From Isoetes taiwanensis (Eukaryota > Streptophyta > Lycopodiopsida > Isoetales > Isoetaceae), in assembly GCA_021234155.1 (NCBI GenBank), contig JAJEKV010000481.1, positions 1-64,000 of the forward strand: a stretch of DNA of 64,000 nucleotides. Reading direction: 5' to 3'. A program made the position numbers and the translations under genes. Below, in pieces: positions 11,348 to 21,808 of this stretch (within the stretch, counting starts at the first letter, position 1; each line of letters opens with the position of its first letter). The notes beneath the pieces were generated by a model that searched no databases, was not told where the DNA came from, and saw only the letters and a program-made list of their open reading frames with translations.

Positions 11348-14320
11348 GATGGAGCTTAGAGCTCTCATCCTAACAGATAAAATACTGGGATGACTGCTCT
11401 CTTTTCCATATACAGTGGTTTGCACTTCTGTTATTTGCATGAGGATTGATGCATTGATCGTTTTTTAATGTTTGGAGTTTAGGATTTAGCTCTAATGTTG
11501 ATAAAAGAGCGAGTAGATGGGAGAAATTCACGGAAAAGCAAAGGGGTAGCAACAATAACTTAGAGTCTTAGAAACAATTGAAAACAAATAGTGTAATAGT
11601 GTAATAGTAGAGTTCCTAATAAACCTGAAGGCTAGACTAGTTTCAACATACTGGAAGACACCTCATCAGTAGCAAGAGGATGAGAAAGACTAGGAAAAAA
11701 CTCTAATATATAAAGAGCAAGATAGTTGTTGGAGGCAAAAAAAGAGTTGTTACAAGGTAGATGTACGGCTAGAAAGGCAAGAAAATGCCATCAAATCAAA
11801 ATTTAATACTCAAAATTATATTAAAATAAAAAAATATGATTAAAAAACCATATTTAATTCTGTTCGTATACAGACTTAACTGAAACTCGTTGCATCTCTA
11901 GGGCATCCGAGACTCTATAATGATCATAGAAATATTTTTCTCATGAAGCATTAGATGCACTACCAAATTATTTCCTGCAACATATTAGCAGACAGGTAAT
12001 GGACCATCATTGTGTGGATTAATGTCTGCCCTTGTAAATTATAAGCATATCATGAAAAATATTACCTACGTATATTGGAAAGTTGTTCCTTCATTGATAA
12101 AGTCTCAGTAGACAATAAGAAGTGCAATCATTGAAGGCAGCAAGAGTTAGTGATGAGACAACCTCTACTTGAGAGAAAATTGTCACAGACTTGACTCTGC
12201 ATGTCAAAAGCAATACACCATAGCAGAATCAATGTAGACCTACATGCACATTAATTTAAAAAACATTAGAACGAGAAGTGACAAAGATCAAACTAATAAT
12301 CTAGCTCATGTACAAATTTCCTTACTTAAAATCTGGCTTCCTATAATCTTCTTTTTCAACACACAGTGACCCTTTGTCTTAATTCTGCCCAAATACAAAT
12401 TTAATTGGAACTTTGCATCTCCAGGGCATATCTTCATATCCTCGAAAAATAGAATTGATATAGCTTTCAATGTTGCACAAATTTGTGCATAATAACAAAG
12501 GCCTGGTCTGTCATACAATAGAATATCAAAGGCCTCATAATAACCAATTCGAAACAGTGTTTGTAGTGTTTTAAGAATTCTAAAAAAAGAAAGCAATTTG
12601 GAAATGCCACATTTAGGACTAAAATTCAAATGTGGCCATCTATGTATCCAGGACAAGCAAACAGATACAGACCATATAAAAAAAAACTATACTCATCCAT
12701 AATGGTGTGCTATGGGACATGAGCGTGACATAAAGTAGCTTATGGTCTCATGCGATGTTGAGCATTTTAAGGCATGGCATTAGACAGTCTTTTTGTATGG
12801 AATTAGCTTAACTCAGTCACGTCTTGGATCTCTGCCATCAAATGCATACTCAGAGGACCTTCCCAATGCAATAAAACCAAAGCCATACCTTAAAACATGA
12901 GTACATCTACAGATGAATGACTTCACTGCATCTTATACATTAGGGCAATGAGGGTATTAAATATATGATTAGACAAACTTTTTATATATGAGCATAAGAT
13001 TACTATATTATGGTCTTAACTTTGACGTGCCTTCTTCAACATCTAATATATTCAACAAAACCTGGACTTATTCAGATTTAATAGGTAACACTCTAATGAT
13101 TTAATTATAAGATTATATGTATTGTTTAACTCTTCTTGATTTTTATAATTTTTATAAGCTTTAGTTATGCAATTTCATATTTAAATAAAAAATATAATTG
13201 TTATCAAATCTCAAAATTGCTTTCTAAATTAATTTTCGCTTAAGACATTTCAAGAATATAAAATAGTGATTACCAAATTAAATTGGCAGTTAAGATAATT
13301 TTTAAATGAAACGTATCGAGGACAAAGACTTTCTCTTCTCGCCGGTTTGATAAGCCATTGACTTAAAACTATTATGAGGATTTCACAAGTTACAATCTCT
13401 TAGCACTTTTAAAAATATTTTAAGCTCAAGTTTTAGGTTCAAATCAATTAAACGATGAAGTTTATGTTTTAATAACATAGCTATAGCTTCTTCTGATCAA
13501 CAAGAACTCGGAATGAAGGGTCATGCCTTCCAAATATAAAGCAGAGGGAACGGCTGAGCTTTTTCTAACGTTTAGCTTCTTTCGCTTTAATTTACGATTG
13601 AGTTTATCCTAATACTCCAAACAGATGGGTGGTAAATACGCTTTTCTATATATTGTCAGACTAGGCTATATCTTAACATCGTAGCCTACATATCTCAAGC
13701 GGATGATTTCTTCTTCTTGGACCTTTGATTGCATGCCTTCTCTTTTGTGATTGGTTAATATGCCAAAAGATGTGTGAATCTAAAACTTCCTTTTAAAAGA
13801 CAGCATTTAATTATATATAGTTCTTCTTATACAAAAATTTAATTAGATTAAAGTGAAAATGAGCTTAAAATTTAATTTTATGCTTTAATAGCAAGCATAC
13901 TTTTGATTCAAAGATAAAATGATAGAATTATTAAAATCAATAAGAATTAAAAAATGTATATTATATTAGCATGGCATCTTTGAAGTATATCTATTAGATT
14001 TGAATAAGCCCAGATTTTGTTAAATATGTCATACATATTTGATATTTATGCCCCTCAAAACTTGATAGTGATAGGCTAGTTGTCGTTATCCTTGTCAGAA
14101 ATAGATTCTAGAGTCGGTCAGACGATGTTATATGGACTGATGTTACAACTTTTTCCATCATGCGAATATTGACGGCAAAAGTCTCAAAAGAGTTTGGGGC
14201 TATATTGGAAAACTAGCAATACCCACTTATCCTTCTTTCGTTAATTTCAACTGCAATGAATCTGATTTTGGTCTTAAATTTGTTGATGCTTTACAGATTC
14301 AAGTGGCAACAATGGAAACA
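11348..14320. other. AT-rich spacer, no gene seen
   Basis: AT-rich sequence with no recognisable domain on either strand. A minus-strand open frame of 116 codons (12,306-12,656) has no family signature and uncertain coding character. The region looks like intergenic or intronic DNA. Confidence 0.5.
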
Positions 14321-14356
14321 ACAGAATAGAATAGAATAGAATAGAATAGAATAGAA
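14321..14356. repeat. (AATAG)n microsatellite
   Basis: About six tandem copies of the pentamer AATAG. The complementary pentamer also forms a short run inside the copia RNase H gene at 27.25-27.28 kb. Confidence 0.9.
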
Positions 14357-15036
14357 GAAATCCCAGAATCCCCAGAAACAATTGAGATTCTACATGAGTC
14401 CAGGGAATCGTGAAACGAAGATCCAATCGTCAGAATTGTACACTGTAGCTTAAACAAATATAAAGGACTCAATGATATTTCGGATCAGCAAGCGAGGAAT
14501 CAAGCAAAGACAAGAGGCATCATCCTCTTGTCAAATCATCCCCTCTTGTTGCTTCAGTTTCACAACTCCATGATTTGAAAACTACATTAAAATTGAAGCT
14601 TTTGAAAATTTTAAAGCTAGGTTAGATTCCATAGTGAATCTTTGCATTAATGGGAATAGTATTCCTTTCTTTGCTAAAAACATCCTTAGAACCAACCTTA
14701 CTTTGCTATGAAATCACACCTTAGAAAAATCTTCTAGCGTCGATCTTCTAGCAAATAGAAGAATCTCTATTGAAGCAAAGAAAAATGCTAGTAATGAGCT
14801 CAACTCTTCTAGAGAACAAGCCTCTCATCTTGCAGATACACTTTCAAAGAAACAAACCGTGGCAAAACTCATACGATCAGAGTGGCGCGTTTGTGGCTTT
14901 AAGTACTGCAATTGTCGCCACCTGCATGAAAGAATTCCTCAACACAGAGGAATTGCGATAGGCCTGTAGACAGGTTTTTGTAGGATTCTAGAATGGGGCT
15001 CACATGAAACACCAAAAACCTCCCGATAGATAGGCT
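14357..15036. other. no gene assigned; possible short coding fragment
   Basis: One plus-strand frame between about 14,709 and 14,960 stays open for roughly 80 codons without an ATG start and reads as a coiled-coil-like segment (AKKNASNELNSSREQASHLA). It resembles protein composition but I cannot place it in a family, and chance is possible. The rest of the stretch shows nothing. Confidence 0.25.
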
Positions 15037-16058
15037 TCTCATTCATCTCAGTAGATTTTCTACAATGGTGGATGGGTAGCCGCACACATGCGAACTACTC
15101 ACGAAAAAATAAAGGGAATGTCCAATTATATAATTTGGACCCCATAAAATATAATGCTAATAGATGTTTGGCTTGTGTACCTGCCGAAAGCTTATCACCG
15201 GGATTTAAAAACCCGCCCTTTCGGTTTTCGAGGAAAACCCTAGTGATAAGCCTTCGCAAGGGGCTTGGACAAACGAAGGCCGGAGAATTCGCCCCAAAAC
15301 CTACACGAATGGAGAAGTCGGCCGCCGCCGCCGCCAACCCTGCACTGCACATCACCAACACTAGAAAAAATGTGACAAAACAAACCTCCCAAAGTGGAGG
15401 GGCTGATCACGCGTGCCACGCGACAATAAACAAAAACCTCTTCAAATAGAGGGGCTGGTCACGTGCCGGAGACAAATACATTAAACAAAGACGGGGGTTC
15501 AAAGAAAAGAGAATAAGGTACCGCTGAGAGAGAAGAGGAAGCCGATGAGACGCTGATGAAGAACCCTCGCCTAATGTAGCTTAACTCCCAACTAGAGAAT
15601 GCATGTGCCGCATGCATGCATGAAGATAGATAGCCGCCCCATTCTAGAATTTCGTCCGATGGCTCGGATCGATGGGGATTCTAGAATGGGGGCTCGATGA
15701 AAACAACCAAAAACCTCCCAATAGAAGAGAACTTCCTTATCAAACGGGATCTAGGACGAAGGTCAAAGGATTATGGCTAAAGAAGAGGCAAGGCCGAGAA
15801 AGGACATGCCACAGCATGAAAGAAACGCCAAATTGGTCAATCCAAGCAGGGAGAAGCCCCTCCCCTGCATGGTTTCAAAGAAAAGAGAATAAGGTACTGC
15901 TGAGAGAGAAGAGGAAGCGTCGATGAGACGTTGATACGAACCTCGCCTAAAATAGCGATCTCCCAACCAGAAAGGGCATGCGCCGCAGGCATGCATGCAA
16001 GACATGCATGCTCGCCCCATTCTAGAATTGCGATCCGATGGCTCGGATCGATGGGATT
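15037..16058. repeat. palindrome-rich interspersed repeat, copy 1
   Basis: Colinear with 38,680-39,637 from a shared start (gcttctcattcatctcag) to a shared end (gatt after a CGGATCGATG block). Internally it carries an inverted pair GCTTATCAC/GTGATAAGC around 15,190-15,250. It also has two copies (about 15,600-15,690 and 15,985-16,058) of a composite of palindromes: GCATGCATGC..., CATTCTAGAAT(G), and CGATCCGA/TCGGATCG. Minus-strand open frames across it resemble those of copy 2 but have no known domain. The right edge abuts a nodulin-like exon fragment. Confidence 0.75.
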
Positions 16059-16260
16059 AAGTGGGGCAATGTTGACCCAAGTTTACAAAGCCATTTATGG
16101 CGATCATCCAACTCTATTTATCCTTGTTGTAGCCCGCCTTCTTGCAGGCATGCTATTATTGTTTATGTTCTACATTTGGCCGCTTCCAACAAATGAGGAA
16201 AAGAAGGAGATTCATTGTATACCTAGGTTGCAAAGCTTACATGTAGGCATGGAGCTGATG
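16056..16260 (+). pseudogene. nodulin-like MFS transporter exon fragment
   Basis: The plus strand encodes GLSGAMLTQVYKAIYGDH, then PTLFILVVARLLAGMLLLFM and YIWPLPTNEEKK. This matches the nodulin-like (NFD4-type) domain of plant major-facilitator proteins, where 'GLSGA-(F/L)TQ-Y-A-YG' precedes a hydrophobic membrane helix. Such proteins are membrane transporters of about 550 residues; only about 65 residues are here. The reading begins exactly where the palindromic repeat ends, so the exon was probably cut by, or carried with, that repeat. It may be an exon of a larger disrupted gene or an isolated fragment. Confidence 0.6.
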
Positions 16261-18439
16261 CTTATATGTTTGTGGATCCATCAGGGCGGGTATTGCGGGT
16301 AAATAAAATATAGTTAGTTTTATAGTAGCTAGAAACATGACATTGAAGGTGAAGCTTATTCTGTAGTGTCTTTTTCAGAAGTGCCACATAAAACTTAGCT
16401 CTCATTCTTCCTTTTTAGTCATGCAACACGATGTAGAAGTCTGGGATGAGGCCTTCTTTTTTTTTGCATTCTCACCCTAGGCTTTGTTTGCAAAAGGGGA
16501 ATCCAATAGGGTACCTTTTTTTTTATGTTTGTTATAATTTTCTTGATGTCTAATAGATGAATATTGTGTATATCATATTTAGATAATGAATCTCTTGCTT
16601 TACTGTAGTTCATTTTCCTGCAATAGCATCCTTGTTTGAAATCAAGTCTATCACAAGCAAATGCATGGACCTCCTGACCATGCTAAGTAGGAAGCAACAA
16701 TAAGGTCCATCCGTAAGATTTATGGAAGGCAATAAGCTCTTTGGTGCCCTGGTGGTTTTGATTTCTTTTTATAATGTATGTGTTATTTTAGTATTTAAAA
16801 GCTGCTAATTAGCAATACAGGACCTAAAAGATGATATGCCCTTTACTGCAAGCTAATGAATTCTAATGGACAAGTTTAAGAGTAGTTCACCAATGTTAAT
16901 TAAATACTTCCTAGGGGAGGTAAGCAAATTACATAAGAAACCAACCCATAAAGAAATTGTACTATGAAATTGGAATTCTAATGAAGTGAGATTTATTATG
17001 TTTTGCCACCTCTTTTTTTTGTAAATCAAATCTCTCTTTGCATGTTTTGTAACAGATGCTATTTGAGTGTTGAGCCGAATGGTGCCTAACAGCAACCCAT
17101 TTGTGCACATCACGTGGGAGTTTTTCCAATTGATTAATATTGATCAGCTTGTTTGTTCCCCAGCTGCTATGGCATCCATATTAACAACTATGCAGGATGC
17201 ACATGAGCTGTTACGGCATCCAAATTAACCATTATGCAGGATGCATATGATAAATAGTGGAGTTCTATCCATAGGTCTACAGAATCAGGTGCAGAAACTG
17301 CAATTGCAGCAGATGTCCATGGCGACATGTTACGCAGGTAGAGTAGATTCAACTGTTTGTTTCATTTGTTTATATCCAGAGGCCTCATATGGATGACTAT
17401 ATATGCACATATATACCAAGGATTCCTATAACATAACATATATACTTTCTAGGGCTGGCAAAAAAGTCATGAGAGCGTTAGATGATGGTCTAGCAGTCCA
17501 TCAAGGGCCTCGACATCTTTGTAGGAACTCTGTATTTGTAATATTTGCTGGCAGGCATCAAAAGGTATTGCCTGTGTTTATATTGCATTTCTCTAGGCAC
17601 AGGATATCAAAGTCTGATGGTCTATAATGTCTTACTCCTATTCAGTGAACTCTACACAAATCAGCCACGGGGATGCCTATTAAATCAGCCATACTGAGTT
17701 GTTAGAATTCCTCTATTCTCTAGCAAAGAATGAGATTCTACCCGTTGTTATTCCTTACAGTGACAGTTAGAGTCGTAGTGATAGCCGCAGGCACAAGTAA
17801 AGTTTATTCTTGAAATTTGATAACATTTTAGTATTTTTGAATCTGCTATGCATAGCTATTAACCTGACCATATGGTGGTATATGGTTTTGTAGAGTACTT
17901 TACTTTTAGTTATGGATAGATGAAGTGAGTTTCATGAATACCTAATGCATATAAATGTGCTGAAGTTCCATGCCTTTGCATTATGCACAATAAGAGCATA
18001 GCAATGAAGCCACCATATTCTTTAAACAAATGAAATGCCACTGTGCAAGCCAGATGAAGTAAATAGGATATCATTGTACAAAATGTTGTTGTTGGAATGT
18101 ATGCCAATTTTAACAGTTCATAATGTTACTGTACAAAAATATTGGAAATTATAATAGTCTATGTGATTCATATAGGATGCAGACATGGGGGGCTGTATGA
18201 GGTGATAGCAATAAATTATTCTAAATCCTTGAACTGCTTCAGAATAGTGAGAATTCAAAGAATACAAAACTCCATGTTTTCGAATTGTTCCTGCAAAGTT
18301 GTATTCTTTCTGAATTCTTCACTTTCCTGCTATCAGATTGAAAATGCGAGGACAATGTATCAATCAGGCAACAACAGTGACCTGGCATTTTTTAAGGTTC
18401 AAGAGGCAAATAAATCACTAATACGTTGTTACAGTTGTT
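16261..18439. other. intron-like spacer with a 44-bp tandem duplication
   Basis: AT-rich, with T-runs at 16,448 and 16,515, and no further recognisable exon. At about 17,162-17,250 a 44-bp unit (ending ATGCAGGATGCA(C/T)ATG) is present twice in tandem with some mismatches. The stretch lies between a transporter exon fragment and a kinase fragment and could be intronic. Confidence 0.4.
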
Positions 18440-18704
18440 AATAGTTCTTATCCTGAACTAGTTGTTATAGTTGTTAATAGTTTGCCATTTGGCGGGACTT
18501 CTTGGGTGTTGTAGATGGTGATGGTTGATTTGTACAGCAGTAGAGTTGCAGTTTGTTTGTGAGTTTGTTCTGGAGTGTCGAGGTATCGCTGTCTCTTTGG
18601 GGCAGTTCTCCTTCCTCCTCACTTGCTTTGTAAAATTACCATTCTTTTAATATATTAATGACACAGTTCTTCAAAAAAAAAAAAAAAATAGTTCTTATCC
18701 TGAA
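18440..18704 (+). mobile_element. 5'-truncated L1-type LINE insertion
   Basis: A body of about 215 bp ends in an A-run of about 16 (18,673-18,688). It is bracketed by an 18-bp direct repeat, aatagttcttatcctgaa, at 18,440-18,457 and 18,687-18,704. The sequence before the tail (TTTGTAAAA...TTTTAATATATTAATGA) has the form of plant L1 LINE 3' ends. No coding part is left, as expected for 5' truncation during target-primed reverse transcription. The long perfect target duplication indicates a young insertion. Confidence 0.8.
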
Positions 18705-18782
18705 ATCATCCTGATAAGTTGGCAAGAATTAGGCTGAAAAGAGAAAGGGCAATGCCTTTGTAAAGTTGCCGGCCTTTTAGAT

Positions 18783-18914
18783 TCTCATTCAAGGATTTAG
18801 AAAAAGCTACAAATATGTTTTCTAAGAAGCGTGATTTAGAAGGATTTGGTACAATATATGAAGAAACACTTCCAGATGGGAAGCTAGTGGCAATTAAGAG
18901 GGTAGAAAGTTTTA
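18783..18914 (+). pseudogene. receptor-like kinase N-lobe fragment
   Basis: The plus strand encodes FSFKDLEKATNMFS, then LEGFGTIYEETLPDGKLVAI and KRV. This is the start of a plant receptor-like kinase domain: the 'F(S/T)--EL--AT--FS' lead-in, a degenerate glycine loop (GFGTIYEE, where GxGxxGxVYKG is usual) and the 'VAIKR' strand with the ATP-binding lysine. The reading runs out after about 44 codons. The damaged glycine loop and missing remainder argue for a pseudogene or a gene fragment. Confidence 0.65.
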
Positions 18915-19241
18915 TGATCCAAAGAGCTATTTATTTGTTCTCTATCAAAACTTGAAAGCACATTGCTTAATTAAAATGGAGACCATGATAACTACACTCC
19001 TATATATCTTTCCAAATAGTCCTTCCCTTTCCCTTCATTTCCTATACATTGCCTAGCATATATAACGCAAAGTTAAAAACCTAAATTATAAGGGTTTTTA
19101 GGGAAAATGCTAATTCCATCATGGACTGTAATAATCTAAGATAATGGCTAGCATTTTGCATCATTTCTTCATTTGCTTATGCAGCCTTGAGCATTAGGGG
19201 CAATCCTTAAACTCCAAATACGACCCTTGTTGCTAGTTACG
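18915..19241. other. no gene seen
   Basis: AT-rich sequence between the kinase fragment and the hairpin. No supportable feature. Confidence 0.4.
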
Positions 19242-19349
19242 AAGGGGATAAACACCCCTGCGAGCCCCTTACAGCAGATAAACGGGCGAGCCCGGAGGGG
19301 CGAGCCCGTTTATCTGCTGTGAGGGGCAAGCAGGGGTGTTTATCCCCTT
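19242..19349. repeat. 108-bp near-perfect hairpin
   Basis: Two 46-bp arms (19,242-19,287 and 19,304-19,349) are reverse complements with about three mismatches, around a short GC-rich centre. The octamer CGAGCCC(C/G) occurs three times in direct orientation within the structure. An open frame across it on the minus strand is a by-product of the symmetry. A foldback element or a small-RNA precursor are possible readings; nothing in the sequence decides. Confidence 0.85.
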
Positions 19350-19618
19350 TAACCGGCAGGCCACAAACAGATCTCCATAGCAAGCTCCAGAGCAAGGTTT
19401 ATCAGCTGGTTCGGGTGCCCATAGCAAGATTATCAAGATCCAGAGCAAGATTATCATGACCGAAGCAAGATTATCATGACCACAGCAAGATTATCGTGAC
19501 CGGAGCTACCACCAGAGCTGAGGGGAAGTTGATTCTGGGCACGCAGTGAAGGTTCTGGCATATCAGGGATCTGCGATGGACGTTCAGGATTGTGCTGATC
19601 ACAAATCCTGCCGGTTAA
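19349..19618. repeat. 270-bp unit with 12-bp terminal inverted repeats
   Basis: Bounded by TTAACCGGCAGG (19,349-19,360) and its exact complement CCTGCCGGTTAA (19,607-19,618). It starts where the preceding hairpin stops. Inside, between about 19,423 and 19,502, a unit close to 'AGCAAGATTATCATGACC' is repeated about four times. There is no coding potential. The size and inverted ends fit a MITE-like unit; a target duplication was not established. Confidence 0.6.
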
Positions 19619-20690
19619 GGTAGCATAAAGAACATGCTTACAAAGATCTTGGTGTATAAATATTTGGTTTGTGTTCTAGATATTGCTTTGGGCTAGTTAT
19701 CTTTTTTTTTTTTGTATTAGGCATGCATATATTGCCTTACATACTTAAATTCCATAAAGATTTTTCCTTGGATGTTTCCTTCTATGGTTTTTGGAACTAC
19801 ATTTTTCCTGCCACTCGACATCTAAATCATATGGTTTTTAGAACTACATTTCCCTTACATTAGGCGCCCAATCTTGCCGCCCAATATGGTCTTTGGAACT
19901 ACATCTTCCCTTCCACTTTGACATATTTAGCTTGGGAACAATACCCATATGGCCTTGGGAACAATACCCATATGGTCTTTGAACAATATGTTCATGTGAA
20001 ATCCCTCGTGTACAAATCCGGCGCTCGCCCGATTTGCTATATACAGTTCAAGTTTAACTGCAGTCTCTGAGTAAAATTCCGACTCCAAAACATCCAAAAT
20101 AATGGCGATTCCAAAACAGTGGCTTGGCAATTGTCGGCATCTGCATACTGGACCCCAAAGATTATCCTCTTCTTTCAAAGAAGCAATACTTATCATCATT
20201 TTTCCAGGTCTAAGCATCTACCTTATCGGACTCTTGTATGTAATGGGAGTGTAATTTTTTTTTGCTTATCCTCATTGGAGGTGTACTAATAATTAATTAT
20301 CAGTACTGGTGCAGTATCAGTGTATCTGCAACACAGTCTTCAAAGCCAAGATTGAAGGATGGATGCTCTAAATCCATGCCATGGCCTGTAGCAGCGCCAC
20401 TCTTGCTCCTGCTTACGGTCGCCATCGCCCTTAAAACAGCTGATGATCTAAACTAAAACAGATGATCTAAACTAAAACCGTCTTCAAAACTAATGATCTA
20501 ACTCTATGCCACGGCCTGGGGCGCCGCTGTTGCTCTTGCTGGCGCCGCCATCAGCCTCTTACCGCCATCGCCAATGCTGCGTCTCCTGCTGGCCGGCCAT
20601 GGCCATCGCCATTGCTGCGCCTCCTTCAAAACCTAAAAAAACAGGGGCAACAAATGTCGACGCAAGGAAAAAAAAAAGTGATAATTTTTA
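19619..20690. other. no gene assigned
   Basis: Mixed AT-rich and GC-rich sequence. Short repeated phrases such as 'ATATGG(T/C)(C/T)TTTGG' occur around 19.89-19.99 kb, and GC-rich alanine-coding open frames lie near 20.4-20.7 kb. No family is recognisable. Confidence 0.35.
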
Positions 20691-20698
20691 GGTCCAAA

Positions 20699-20935
20699 GC
20701 CCGATAAGGCGGCTATCGGACGTCGCTGCTGACGTCACAACTTTGATAACTTGTCTCGGCCCTAACGGGCCTCGACAGTTATCAAACACGTACAGACTCG
20801 GCCCTAACGGGCCTCGTCTGACGTGTCCAAAATGCATGACCTCGGCTCTACGTCCTCGGCCAGATATCTGGCCTCGGACGTAGAGCCTCGGTCATGCATT
20901 TTTGGTTATCAGCCTTAGCTAGTCCGATAACCTTA
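20699..20935. repeat. cloverleaf-like array of nested inverted repeats
   Basis: An outer 11-bp stem (20,711-20,721 with 20,922-20,932, one mismatch) encloses three successive hairpins: about 20,742-20,785, 20,787-20,825 and 20,830-20,903. The third has arms of about 36 bp. At four places the stems are interrupted by the same two-base mismatch, because the word CTCGG appears in direct rather than inverted orientation in both arms. The first two hairpins share the loop-closing core GGCCCTAACGGGCC. No coding potential. It is probably a foldback-type element. Confidence 0.85.
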
Positions 20936-21409
20936 CCTTGGCCTTCGATCTTGCCTTCCATTCTATGCTGCTAAAAAGAAAAATCACTCATAGATTAGTG
21001 GGCTTGAGAGGCCCCTTCAAGCAAAGCATCACTGGCAGAAATCGGATGATAAACTCGGTGGTGTTAAACTTAACATTTTTGGAATCCTTGGGCGAGGCAA
21101 TACAGATCCTTAGAAGTGGATAGGTTGCAAAATGAACACCATTTTAGAGGGAGAACAAAGGCAGATAACAACGCAAAATAACTCTGTTGATCCCCAGCAA
21201 GTAAATAACAATGCAAAAAAATAACTCTGTTGATCCCAAGCAAGCATAGTTGCATATCTTCCATATCTTCTCCTCTTCGGACTTGGCCCTGAACCGCAGA
21301 ACCTGAGTTTGGCCATACCCTGAACCGTTACTGCCATAGCCCGAAGCTGTATGCTGCCCGTTAGGGTTAGGTTAGGGTTAAATGTGAAATTGACTTTAAT
21401 CGGCAATGC
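20936..21409. other. no gene seen; short direct repeats
   Basis: A phrase close to 'AACTCTGTTGATCCC(C/A)AGCAAG' occurs twice (about 21,180 and 21,222). A 20-bp telomere-like stretch of TTAGGG variants lies at about 21,361-21,380. Neither supports a gene. Confidence 0.4.
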
Positions 21410-21610
21410 CTTTTTGGGTTGCCCCAAGGGGGCAAACCTTTGTTTATGTGGGTTTGTGGCATATCCTAAGTATATGCTAGAATATACCTAGGATATGCTG
21501 GTGACTGCTCCAAACCTGCTTGGCTGTAAACTGGCGGTCGCGATTGTTGCTGGGCGGCTGGTGTGGAAACTGGCTAACCTGCACCCTGGGCATGTATTCT
21601 ATGCAATGTT
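21410..21610. repeat. structured interspersed repeat (R3), copy 1
   Basis: Shares a series of blocks with 56,277-56,665 and 60,190-60,375: a palindromic GGTTGCCCC...GGGGCAAACC, a second inverted pair around CATATCCTA...TAGGATATG, 'ACTGCTCCAAACC', 'GTAAACTGGCGGT' and 'GAAACTGG-TAACC'. No coding sequence. Ends in the 5' flank of PPR pseudogene A. Confidence 0.65.
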
Positions 21611-21808
21611 GCTGCTGCCGCCATAGATATTTGGAGCCTTATTCCTGCTATAGCCATGGTCAGAGCATTCGTTCTTGGCGTCAAAGAGTAGACACTGGAG
21701 AGGGATGAAGATCCGGCTCCTGCAAATTTTTTATCTACATGCACTTGGCACTTGACCCATAATGCGGACATCAGGAATTTTTCTTTATATTTGGTCAATT
21801 TTTGAAAT

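Noticed and set aside
12306-12656. 116-codon minus-strand frame
   Set aside because: AT-rich context, no recognisable domain or splice-supported extension.
15095-15361. Minus-strand 88-codon frame with an alanine run
   Set aside because: Lies inside the palindromic repeat, no family signature.
21361-21380. TTAGGG-like telomeric repeats
   Set aside because: Only about three imperfect units; too short to call an interstitial telomere.
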